Assembly: GCF_900103655.1 (NCBI RefSeq)
Contig: NZ_FMXC01000006.1
Location: 1-64,000, forward strand
Direction of reading: 5' to 3'
DNA: 64,000 nt
Source of the DNA: Lactobacillus kefiranofaciens
GTDB taxonomy: Bacteria; Bacillota; Bacilli; Lactobacillales; Lactobacillaceae
The stretch's first letter is position 1. Every line of letters begins with the position of its first letter. Made by a program: the position numbers and the translations under genes. Positions 56,667 to 64,000 of the stretch are shown here, in pieces. The notes under the pieces were generated by a model, which worked only from the letters and a program-made list of their open reading frames with translations, was not told the origin of the DNA and did not search any database.

Positions 56667-58439
56667 TTATAAACTTTCAAATAGTCTTCTAATATTCCGT
56701 GCCATTAAATTACGCCGCTCAATTAGAAATTGATTGTATTGATGAAAATCAAACTTATTCAAATCCGCAGGAATCGCATTTGCTTGATCATTTTCAACGG
56801 AATAGTATTTAGTAGCTTCAACATCTTCCATATAATCTTTAGGAGCACGATCACCTATTTGTAAATTTCTCGGTTGCGTTATCCAAACATAATTAGCTAC
56901 TTGGTTATATTCACTTTGTTTAAACCCATTTTTACGTAAATAAGCTTTTGGAAAAATATGATGTATATTCCCCTGTTCCTTAATTGTATCTACAGTAAAC
57001 TTATCTTTTTCAAGCCAAGCATGGGCTTTAGCATGAATTTGTGACATTTGAAAAATTCGCCAATTAGTTAATTGTGTTGTCTGGGCAACTAAATTCTCAG
57101 GCAAGGTCAAGGTCCAAAATTCTTCTGTTAAATTTTGAGCAATTGTTTCTTTAAAGAATTCTACCAAATGATTCTTTTCGTTATTTTCCGATATTAATCG
57201 TAGATCCTTATCAAACCCAGTCTCTGGACTTGATCCATATCGTTTAGTTAAAGCTGTCATCAAGATCCATTGTTTTATAAATTTTTCAATCTCATCATTA
57301 CTAAAATTGGTATTCTTCTTCAAAAACAAATACAGAATATAACCAAAATTAGTATACGAATCTGGTAACTTAGCGAAACTCCTATCAATAATACCCAAAC
57401 TTTCAAGTAAGAGAATATAGCGACTAAAGTTACTTTCATTCAATGCATATTGAACCGCTTTATCAAACTTTTCATATGATTCTGCCATTGCTTCTTCAGT
57501 ATAAGTTTGTTTTTCAAAATCACGCCCTGATACTAAACTGACTAACTGTGAAAGTCGGCCACGTAAAAAACCAATTCCTAAGAAAATATGAAGCAAGTCA
57601 CCAAAATCAGGTTGAAAAATCCTTACGTTTTTCTTCTCAGCCCATGCAATATGCTGATAGTAATCAGAATTTGCAAATGTTGGATCCATTTTTTTAATGT
57701 TGTCTGCTAATGCACTATTACCAAAGATTTGAATGAAGTATTCAATTTCTTTTCTAAGTTCATTGCCATGATGAGCTGTATCAGATGATAATCGGGACAT
57801 AGCAAAATCAGCTGATGACAATCTTGTACCATTTTGATTAATTCGATTGAAAATATCTGTTACTTGATTAATTGGTAATGTGCTATCTAATTTGATAACT
57901 CCAATTTCACATTGCGAGATCGATTTTAATTTTTGAATTATTTCATCTAGCTGATCTTCAGCGACTCCTAATCTTTCACTATTTTCTCCAACGTAATGAT
58001 ATGAACTAAAATCTTTTTGATTAAAAATTGAAATATCAGAAATCCATTTAGGATCTTTCGCAATTGCTGCACTTTTGGTTGCAAATTCTTCAGTTGTTGG
58101 ATTAAAGGCAATGTAAATACGTTTTTTTGAATACTTATCATCAACAACTTGATTGCCTTCAAGAGCTGCACTTAAAGCAGTAATTCTCTGCTGACCATCA
58201 ATAATAATCTCTTTATTTTGCCCTTTTCCTCCAAATTTTAAATCTGCATCTGGATTCTGCCAAGTTACAATAAATCCAATTGGATATCCTCGATAAAGCG
58301 AATCAATTAAATCTCTGACTTGCTTCAGCTTCCAGACAAAAGGACGTTGCATTTCAGGTAAGCCAATTTCTCCACTTCGAATCCAACCTAATATGTTCCC
58401 AATATTTGCATGATCAACACTATAACGTTTATCTGTCAT
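56667..58439 (-). CDS. DUF262/GmrSD-like restriction protein
   Basis: A 590-residue protein of the DUF262 (ParB/Srx-like, GmrS) type. The N-terminal domain has LPEMQRPFVWKLKQVRDLID, PIGFIVTWQ and the QR-motif IIDGQQRITALSAAL, as in NTP-dependent DUF262 enzymes. The C-terminal HNH-type DUF1524 region is GNIHHIFPKAYLRKNG with YNQVANYVWITQPRNLQIG. Family members such as GmrSD and BrxU cut modified phage DNA. The gene lies 11 bp downstream of hsdR on the same strand, so both are probably co-expressed and give two layers of defence. Confidence 0.85.
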   Translation of the reverse strand: MTDKRYSVDHANIGNILGWIRSGEIGLPEMQRPFVWKLKQVRDLIDSLYRGYPIGFIVTWQNPDADLKFGGKGQNKEIIIDGQQRITALSAALEGNQVVDDKYSKKRIYIAFNPTTEEFATKSAAIAKDPKWISDISIFNQKDFSSYHYVGENSERLGVAEDQLDEIIQKLKSISQCEIGVIKLDSTLPINQVTDIFNRINQNGTRLSSADFAMSRLSSDTAHHGNELRKEIEYFIQIFGNSALADNIKKMDPTFANSDYYQHIAWAEKKNVRIFQPDFGDLLHIFLGIGFLRGRLSQLVSLVSGRDFEKQTYTEEAMAESYEKFDKAVQYALNESNFSRYILLLESLGIIDRSFAKLPDSYTNFGYILYLFLKKNTNFSNDEIEKFIKQWILMTALTKRYGSSPETGFDKDLRLISENNEKNHLVEFFKETIAQNLTEEFWTLTLPENLVAQTTQLTNWRIFQMSQIHAKAHAWLEKDKFTVDTIKEQGNIHHIFPKAYLRKNGFKQSEYNQVANYVWITQPRNLQIGDRAPKDYMEDVEATKYYSVENDQANAIPADLNKFDFHQYNQFLIERRNLMARNIRRLFESL

Positions 58440-58450
58440 AATTTTTCTTC

Positions 58451-61400
58451 CTATTCTTGCTCATCTAAAGGAGAAATCTCATCTTCATAAAACTTTTTGA
58501 GCCCTTCACGAACGTTCTTTTTCCATTGCAACATATTCAGCTCAGTATCTGGATGCAACTGCCGGAAGTTCTTAAACACACTAAATGATAGCAAAGTATT
58601 AATCCCTGTTTGCTGTCTATCTTCATTCGGATCATAATGACGAATTACAAACTTTAAGTCATCAATATTTAATCCATTATCATTAGCAAAGTTCTTAATT
58701 AAGTCCTCCCTTGCATCATCAATCATCCCTTGTAGAAGCTCATTGACCTGTTTGTTTCTAAATTTTTCAGGATCAAACTTAATTTCAAACCAAAGATTTT
58801 GCATGATATCAGCCAATGCTTTATTATTTTCACTTAGATTCTTGATATAGTCATCAATTTCTTTAACTTCAGCTTCAGTTCTCTGAGTTCCTATCTCAGT
58901 ATCTGAAGGAATATAAGCCTGAATCAATTGAACAATATAAGCGTAATTAATTTCCTGTCTTCCAGTATTTTCTAATTCATATTCTGGATCAAATTGATCA
59001 TCTGCATCCTGTCCATCTCCATCATTACCACCAGTTGCTTCCCTAACTTGCTCTTTCACTACTTCATAGGTAGCACGCGTGTCTTCGATAAACGAAGTGT
59101 TCAAGCCATAATCTTTTTCAAGATCAATATCACTAAACTCGTTATAAGTCTTAATTGCACCTAAGCTTTTATCAAATTCTTGATATTCTTTCAAAAAGCG
59201 CTTTTGTTGCTCTAATGGTGCCTCCGCAATTGGTATACCTTGATGATTATCATATTTAATAATTTGTTTTTCAGCCTTTTTAAATTTAATAATTGATTCA
59301 TCCCAAGTTGGAGCTAGAATCTCACTACTTCCGCCTTCTGTGTAAAGCGCTATGGCAGCATTGATATCAGCTTCAAATTTCTTAGGATACTGATACGTCA
59401 CTACTTGACCATATTTTTTATCCTTATCGAAAATTCGATTAGTTCTAGAGAATGCTTGAATCAAGTCCTTGTATGACATCGGTGGTCGATCAATAAATAA
59501 AGTGGACAAACATGGTGCATCAAAGCCGGTTAGTAAACGATCAACTACGATCACAATATCTAATTGTTGTACTCTCGGCTTAAATTCAGCTTTTTTGCGA
59601 GCAAGACGATCATTGACATTAGTATTGTAAGCAGCTAATTCCTCCATTGAATAATGTGTATCAAACATATTATTATAATCTTCAATGGATCGTTTCATTT
59701 CTTTTTGATTAGCTTCATCTCCATCGCCATTTTCACCAACTGAATAAGTAATCGCTACTTTAGGAAAATCAGGTAACACCTTTTTAATATATGAAGGAAT
59801 CTGAATATCTGGATCAGTTCCATTAATCACATCCCTAAAAATACGGTAATACTTCTGAGCTTGCTTAATAGAACTAGTTGTAAAAATTGCATCATAGGAG
59901 TAACCACGACTGTTCTTGTTGTAGATACCTAGCTTACGATAAGAGTTTTCGATAACTCGCTTGACCACAGCTTTCATATGAGAAAGAGATAAATATTCCT
60001 TCTTTCTTGCATCTATATCAGATTCATCCGTATTGACAGAATTACTTCCTTCTTCTTCAACTTGGAAGCCCAAGACAGCCTTATCTCTAATGGCATCTTT
60101 AATTGTATATTTATGTAAGCATTTACCGTACTGCTGTTCCGTAGTACGAGCATTCCTCCCCTTAGCTTCTCTAGCATTTTCATCAAATATTGGGGTACCA
60201 GTAAAACCATACCACAAAGGATGTTTAGCAAAGAAAGCATCAATTTCATTCTTCTGATCTGGGGAAACTGCTCGGTGACATTCATCAACGATGAAAGCTA
60301 GTTTTACATTCTTTAATTTCTTATATAAACGCTTTTGCTCTTGATCTTGCTTGATTCGTTTGAATAAAGCTTGCATCTTTTGACGAGTAGTAACAACTAC
60401 TTTCTTGTCTGATGATGTTAGTTTTCTAGCTAAGACATAACTGTTTTCCGTACTTTCAACTTCAATTGAATCATTCTGAGCATAAGTTTCAAAGGCTTGC
60501 GAAGTCTGAGTATCAAGATCATTACGATCAATTAAGAAAACCGTTTTTTCAATTGATGGAATCTTAAGTAAATTATGAGCAACTTTATACGAAGTTAACG
60601 TCTTACCTGAACCTGTAGTATGCCAAACAAAACCAGAATATGGTTCCTCTCTTTTTTCTTTACCATCTATTATTTTTATTCCTAACGAAGCACGTTCAAT
60701 TGCCTGAATAGCGTGAATCTGATAGGGACGAAGCACAATGATACTATGTTGAATGCTATCTAAGACAATGTAATCAGCCACCATATGATGAGCTGCTGGA
60801 ATAGACAATACTTCTCTAGCAAAATCTAAGTAATTCTGAACTGGCTTATTATTCTTATCTACCCAAGTAGTTAAGAACTTTTCTCTTAATTGCTGACCTG
60901 CCGCAATATATTGAGTGTAGCTTCCATTAGAAACAACAAACATTTGAATCGTTGAAAAAATCCCATTGAACATCTGCTCATCAATATATTTTTGGATTTG
61001 ATTAAATGCTTCCTTAGGTGAATGTGCCCTATTCTTCAATTCGATATGAATCATTGGCAAGCCATTGATTAAAAGAGTAACATCCCCACGACGATTACGG
61101 TCAATTTCTCTACGCTTATGGAATTGAATTTGATGAACAACTTCATACGTTGAGTTACCACCAGCAATATCATTATTATTAATTACTAAAAAGTCTGCAG
61201 TACCTAACTTAGTATTATCTCGTTGAATTGCTAGTCTAATCTGTCCATTAACGCCAGCTAACCATTCTGCTGCTTTGTAAAAAGTTGGCTGAATAATTTT
61301 TGACTTGATTACTGCTTTTTCATTATCAGTCAGTGGGACATCCTTCAGAACATCCTTATTACTTCGTGACAAAATTTTAAAGAGGTTATCCCAAAGATCA

Positions 61401-61495
61401 TCTTCGTTTTTTAAATCTTCACGAAGTGTCCACTTTGAATCTTTACGTGTAAGTTGATTAATTAATTTTTCTTCAATTACTGCTTCTTGTTCCAC
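58451..61495 (-). CDS. hsdR: Type I restriction endonuclease subunit R
   Basis: A 1014-residue HsdR: the motor and nuclease of a type I system with HsdM and HsdS. The N-terminal PD-(D/E)XK nuclease shows RRGDVTLLINGLPMIHIELKNR (Asp, Glu-Leu-Lys). The SF2 translocase follows with GFVWHTTGSGKTLTS (Walker A), AFIVDECHRA (DECH box), YGFTGTPIFDENA, VVVDRLLTGFDAPCLSTLFID and QAFSRTNRIFD, and then a helical C-terminus. All motifs are intact. GTG 61495 is preceded by AAGGAG. hsdM is not in the window; it is probably to the right of 64000 with the other hsdS. Confidence 0.94.
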   Translation of the reverse strand: MEQEAVIEEKLINQLTRKDSKWTLREDLKNEDDLWDNLFKILSRSNKDVLKDVPLTDNEKAVIKSKIIQPTFYKAAEWLAGVNGQIRLAIQRDNTKLGTADFLVINNNDIAGGNSTYEVVHQIQFHKRREIDRNRRGDVTLLINGLPMIHIELKNRAHSPKEAFNQIQKYIDEQMFNGIFSTIQMFVVSNGSYTQYIAAGQQLREKFLTTWVDKNNKPVQNYLDFAREVLSIPAAHHMVADYIVLDSIQHSIIVLRPYQIHAIQAIERASLGIKIIDGKEKREEPYSGFVWHTTGSGKTLTSYKVAHNLLKIPSIEKTVFLIDRNDLDTQTSQAFETYAQNDSIEVESTENSYVLARKLTSSDKKVVVTTRQKMQALFKRIKQDQEQKRLYKKLKNVKLAFIVDECHRAVSPDQKNEIDAFFAKHPLWYGFTGTPIFDENAREAKGRNARTTEQQYGKCLHKYTIKDAIRDKAVLGFQVEEEGSNSVNTDESDIDARKKEYLSLSHMKAVVKRVIENSYRKLGIYNKNSRGYSYDAIFTTSSIKQAQKYYRIFRDVINGTDPDIQIPSYIKKVLPDFPKVAITYSVGENGDGDEANQKEMKRSIEDYNNMFDTHYSMEELAAYNTNVNDRLARKKAEFKPRVQQLDIVIVVDRLLTGFDAPCLSTLFIDRPPMSYKDLIQAFSRTNRIFDKDKKYGQVVTYQYPKKFEADINAAIALYTEGGSSEILAPTWDESIIKFKKAEKQIIKYDNHQGIPIAEAPLEQQKRFLKEYQEFDKSLGAIKTYNEFSDIDLEKDYGLNTSFIEDTRATYEVVKEQVREATGGNDGDGQDADDQFDPEYELENTGRQEINYAYIVQLIQAYIPSDTEIGTQRTEAEVKEIDDYIKNLSENNKALADIMQNLWFEIKFDPEKFRNKQVNELLQGMIDDAREDLIKNFANDNGLNIDDLKFVIRHYDPNEDRQQTGINTLLSFSVFKNFRQLHPDTELNMLQWKKNVREGLKKFYEDEISPLDEQE

Positions 61496-61558
61496 GAATT
61501 CGATACTCCTTATATTTGTGTACTTATATTGATAATTATCTCATTTTACGATTAGTTT

Positions 61559-62650
61559 GTGGGAAATTTTTCGTGTTTTTTCGTTTGGGAGCAACATAAA
61601 TTGGGAGACTGCTTAACTGTAAATTCTGGTAAAGACTATAAATCTCTTAACCGGGGAAACATACCAGTTTATGGTACCGGGGGGTACATGTTATCAGTTG
61701 ATAAAACATTAAGTAAAAAAGATGCTATTGGAATTGGAAGAAAAGGAACCATTGATCACCCTCAGTTACTTAAAAGCACCATTTTGGACTGTAGATACAC
61801 TGTTTTGGAATGTCCCTAAAAATAGTTATGACATATATTTTCTTTATTCTGTATTTCAAAAAATAGAATGGAAAAAATATGATGAATCAACTGGTTTACC
61901 TAGTTTATCTAAAACAACAATAAATAATATCAAAGTAAATACTACTTCATACAATGAACAAAATAAAATAGGACAAATTATTAAACTAATTGATCACGCT
62001 AAATTCCTTCAGCAACGAAAATTAAAAAAATCAAACTATTGAAAAGGGCTATGCTTCAGAATTTATTTACTTGTAAAAGCTTTCCTAAAGTGAGATTTAA
62101 AGGATTCTTAAATGCTTGGGAGCAGCGTAAGTTGGGAGATGTAGCAATTTTTTTTAACGGAAGAGCTTTTAGACAAAATGAATTACTAGAAAATGGAAAG
62201 TATAAAGTCCTTCGTGTAGGAAATTTTTATACCAATAATTCATGGTATTATTCTAATTTGGAGCTAGACAATAAATATTATATTAACAAAGGAGACCTAA
62301 TATATACTTGGTCAGCAAGTTTTGGTCCACACATCTGGAATGGAGAAAAAGTTATTTATCATTACCATATTTGGAAAATTCAACCTTCACAATTTATTGA
62401 TAAAAATTTTTTAATGCAAGTACTAGAAAATGATAAAAATAAACTTATAGCAAATGTAAATGGCTCGACTATGGTTCATATTACTAAAAATGATATGGAA
62501 AATAAAAAGATTTTTTTACCAAATAAACGGGAACAGTACAATATTGGAAAGATATTAGCTATAATAGATCAAAGTATTTCTCTTCAGCAGCAGAAAGTAA
62601 AAGAATTACAACAAACTAAAGAATTTCTACTCCAAAACATGTTCATATAA
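61559..62650 (+). pseudogene. Inverted, silent hsdS cassette (type I specificity subunit), twice frameshifted and without a start
   Basis: HsdS proteins have two target-recognition domains, each preceded by a conserved WEQRKLGD motif. Here both are present on the plus strand, opposite to hsdR: WEQHKLGDCLTVNSGKDYKS (61586) and WEQRKLGDVAIFFNGRAFRQ (62117), ending in FLLQNMFI. One extra A near 61770 and one missing A in the run at about 62024-62030 break the frame; with both corrected the reading is continuous to 62650. The 5' end lacks the usual first 20-30 codons and any promoter. This is typical of a silent donor copy in phase-variable type I loci. Confidence 0.8.
61586..61608. repeat. Conserved hsdS half-repeat (copy at 62117-62139)
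   Basis: TGGGAGCAACATAAATTGGG at this site and the matching TGGGAGCAGCGTAAGTTGGG at 62117 share 20 of 23 bases over the full motif. They encode WEQ-(H/R)-KLGD at the start of each target-recognition domain. Such copies are natural substrates for domain swapping with the partner hsdS beyond 64000. Confidence 0.7.
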
Positions 62651-62676
62651 AAAAGGCATCAAAGGTGATGCCTTTT
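62649..62676. terminator. Bidirectional terminator between the hsdS cassette and the recombinase
   Basis: AAAAGGCATC (62651-62660) pairs with GATGCCTTTT (62667-62676) around a short loop. It prevents read-through from either side. Confidence 0.8.
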
Positions 62677-62679
62677 ACT

Positions 62680-63612
62680 CTATCTTAACTGAGATAAATG
62701 ATGCAGAATTTTGTCATTATCTTTGTTTTCAAGTTCCTTGATAATATGAATATACGTCTCCTGAGTAGTTGTGGTATTACTATGTCCCAATCTTTTTGCC
62801 ACACTTGCAATTGATACACCTTCATAAAGTAACAAGGATGCATGAGTGTGTCTTAAGCCATGAATTGATATCTGAGGTATATCAAGTTCTTTACAATATT
62901 TGCCTAACTTCTGATTAAGAGTAGAATTATAAACTCGTTGATCTTCCTCGAAGAAAATAGGCTTTTTAGCTTTCTTTTGATTAATCAAGTTCTGGAATTG
63001 CTGCATCAATTGCCAATCAACCATAACCAATCTATTAGATGATGGATTCTTGGTAGGTTGAAAGTTACCAATTTTTTCTTTGTAATTCCAAGATTTATTG
63101 ATATTTAAACTTTGCTTTTCAAAGTCAAAATCTTCTGGAGTCAATGCTAAGGCTTCTGCAAATCTGAGACCTGTTTTTGCTATTAATAAAAAGAACCAAT
63201 CCCAGTTTAGATCCTGACCTAGATTTAATGATCTTAGCAAAGTCTGTAATTCATACAAATTTAAAAATTTCAACTTCTTGTCACTAGGATCGCATCCTTT
63301 GATAATTGCCCTTCTAGTCGGATCTGTCTTTAACAGGCCATCGTCAACTGCGTCGAATAAACTTGCTTTCAAATGATGATGAAAGTCTAGTGTCGTAGTT
63401 TTCTCATGATCTTGAGCATATTTGTTCAAGATCCCTTGATAATTTCGACGATTTAACTCGTTCATGTGCAAGTCTGGTGCTAATTCTTTCAGCTTACGTT
63501 GTACTAGATAATATTTATTCAGCGTTACTGGACGCACTGCATTATCTTTGTACAAGTGAATCCATTCCAGGTAATACTTGTAAAACAACTTCTTACTATA
63601 CTTCTGTGACAT
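62680..63612 (-). CDS. Tyrosine recombinase/integrase between two hsdS segments
   Basis: A 310-residue tyrosine recombinase. The N-terminal core-binding domain covers about residues 1-110 (LYKDNAVRPVTLNKYYL, MNELNRRNYQGILNKYAQDH). The catalytic residues follow: Arg in KTGLRFAEALALTPEDFD, HxxR in SIHGLRHTHASLLL, the second His in RLGHSNTTTTQETYIHI, and the nucleophile Tyr in the same segment. All are present. It lies between two oppositely oriented hsdS segments, the place of the invertases that switch type I specificity. ATG 63612 has a good AGGAGG-type site. Inversion of hsdS sequences is its inferred role. Confidence 0.9.
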   Translation of the reverse strand: MSQKYSKKLFYKYYLEWIHLYKDNAVRPVTLNKYYLVQRKLKELAPDLHMNELNRRNYQGILNKYAQDHEKTTTLDFHHHLKASLFDAVDDGLLKTDPTRRAIIKGCDPSDKKLKFLNLYELQTLLRSLNLGQDLNWDWFFLLIAKTGLRFAEALALTPEDFDFEKQSLNINKSWNYKEKIGNFQPTKNPSSNRLVMVDWQLMQQFQNLINQKKAKKPIFFEEDQRVYNSTLNQKLGKYCKELDIPQISIHGLRHTHASLLLYEGVSIASVAKRLGHSNTTTTQETYIHIIKELENKDNDKILHHLSQLR

Positions 63613-63677
63613 ATAAAAACCTCCTTAAATTTAGTCACTAAAATTATTGTTTAAGAAGGTTTATCATTTATGCAAGA

Positions 63678-64000
63678 TTAGATAAAAATATTTTGAAGTA
63701 AAAATTTTTTTAGTTTAACTAAGAAAACTACCTTTTTTTTATAATTTTTTATTTCTGAATCATATCTATCAAGCAATGATGCAATATTTTTTTGTTGTTG
63801 AATGTTAGGAACAGGTATTTTCATTGTTAATAAATCCTTAGGTACAATTCTTTTTTGACTATTTGAAGAGCCTGTTGATAATGAAATTGCTTTATAAAGT
63901 ACATAATCTGTGTTAAGCGCGTAATATAGATAATCTTGATAGATTGTTTGAGCTTTCAGGGGTATAAATTCAGCTGAGCTAACTGAATTTTGCGGAACTT
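63678..64000 (-). CDS. hsdS: Type I specificity subunit, C-terminal part (runs off the right edge)
   Basis: The minus strand is open from the window edge to TAA 63678-63680 and reads as the second target-recognition domain and C-terminal conserved helix of an HsdS: VPQNSVSSAEFIPLKAQTIY, DYLYYALNTDYVLYKAISLS, STGSSNSQKRIVPKDLLTMK, IPVPNIQQQKNIASLLDRYD, ending KKFLLQNIFI. The end matches that of the inverted cassette (FLLQNMFI) at the protein level. It is followed at 65 bp by the recombinase and is oriented like hsdR, so this is probably the expressed copy, downstream of hsdM outside the window. Confidence 0.85.
   Translation of the reverse strand, partial: VPQNSVSSAEFIPLKAQTIYQDYLYYALNTDYVLYKAISLSTGSSNSQKRIVPKDLLTMKIPVPNIQQQKNIASLLDRYDSEIKNYKKKVVFLVKLKKFLLQNIFI

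Noticed and set aside
61559-61819. A short independent gene at the left end of the hsdS cassette
   Set aside because: Its GTG start precedes the conserved WEQHKLGD motif without a ribosome site, and the sequence continues in the next frame as the same target-recognition domain.
1-64000. tRNA or rRNA genes
   Set aside because: I looked for cloverleaf-type and GC-rich conserved rRNA sequence in the gaps and saw none; a tRNA covariance scan would settle it.

Overview
The window looks like the chromosome of a low-GC lactic acid bacterium of the Lactobacillus acidophilus/helveticus group. The signs are AT-rich DNA with strong AGGAG-type ribosome sites, a C-terminal SLAP (S-layer attachment) domain on exported proteins, a YSIRK-type/LPXTG adhesin, a divergent cell-envelope proteinase/PrtM pair, PepO, a BrnQ gene behind a T-box, and the parE-parC/plsY arrangement. 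The density of disrupted genes and insertion sequences resembles dairy strains such as L. helveticus; the species is my inference and was not tested.

Layout. 1-3.5 kb: the edge of an IS256-family element, an XRE regulator, a cyclophilin gene with an early stop, the family II pyrophosphatase ppaC and a LysR regulator. 3.5-8.8 kb: topoisomerase IV (parC, parE) and, divergently, plsY. 8.8-17.5 kb: a SWIM/SNF2 helicase, small unknown proteins, a MagIII-like DNA glycosylase, a LytTR/DUF3021 pair, dps, a FlaR-like P-loop kinase and a frameshifted GNAT gene. 17.5-21.3 kb: brnQ with an upstream T-box, then an IS1634-like element with a frameshifted transposase. 21.3-28.3 kb: kptA, fetAB, a split alkD-like gene, a phosphoesterase, and broken DUF2325-like and YdjM-like genes. 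28.3-34.5 kb: a run of damaged genes (FAD-linked oxidase, TraX-like, rlmD-type methyltransferase, an unknown gene) around an intact hpt. 34.5-49 kb: cell-surface proteins (a tail-anchored exported protein, a broken LPXTG adhesin, a SLAP protein), an RclA-like flavoprotein, a DUF2075 helicase, pepO with a stop, and a membrane protein. 49-56.4 kb: a 2011-residue S8 proteinase with its divergent PrtM/PrsA foldase. 56.4-64 kb: a small Cys-rich peptide and a restriction locus made of a DUF262 protein, HsdR, an inverted and damaged hsdS cassette, a tyrosine recombinase, and the end of an oppositely oriented hsdS that runs off the window.

How the genes work together. The proteinase and PrtM form one export-and-fold module that, with PepO, would feed a peptide/amino-acid economy in which BrnQ imports branched-chain amino acids under uncharged-tRNA control. 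The restriction locus has the parts of a phase-variable type I system (two hsdS segments in opposite orientation flanking a recombinase), although the cassette inside the window carries two frameshifts. At least thirteen host genes are interrupted. Lesions include nonsense changes, a 4-bp duplication and homopolymer indels, so both real decay and some sequencing error are possible. The housekeeping genes (parC, parE, ppaC, plsY, hpt) are intact.
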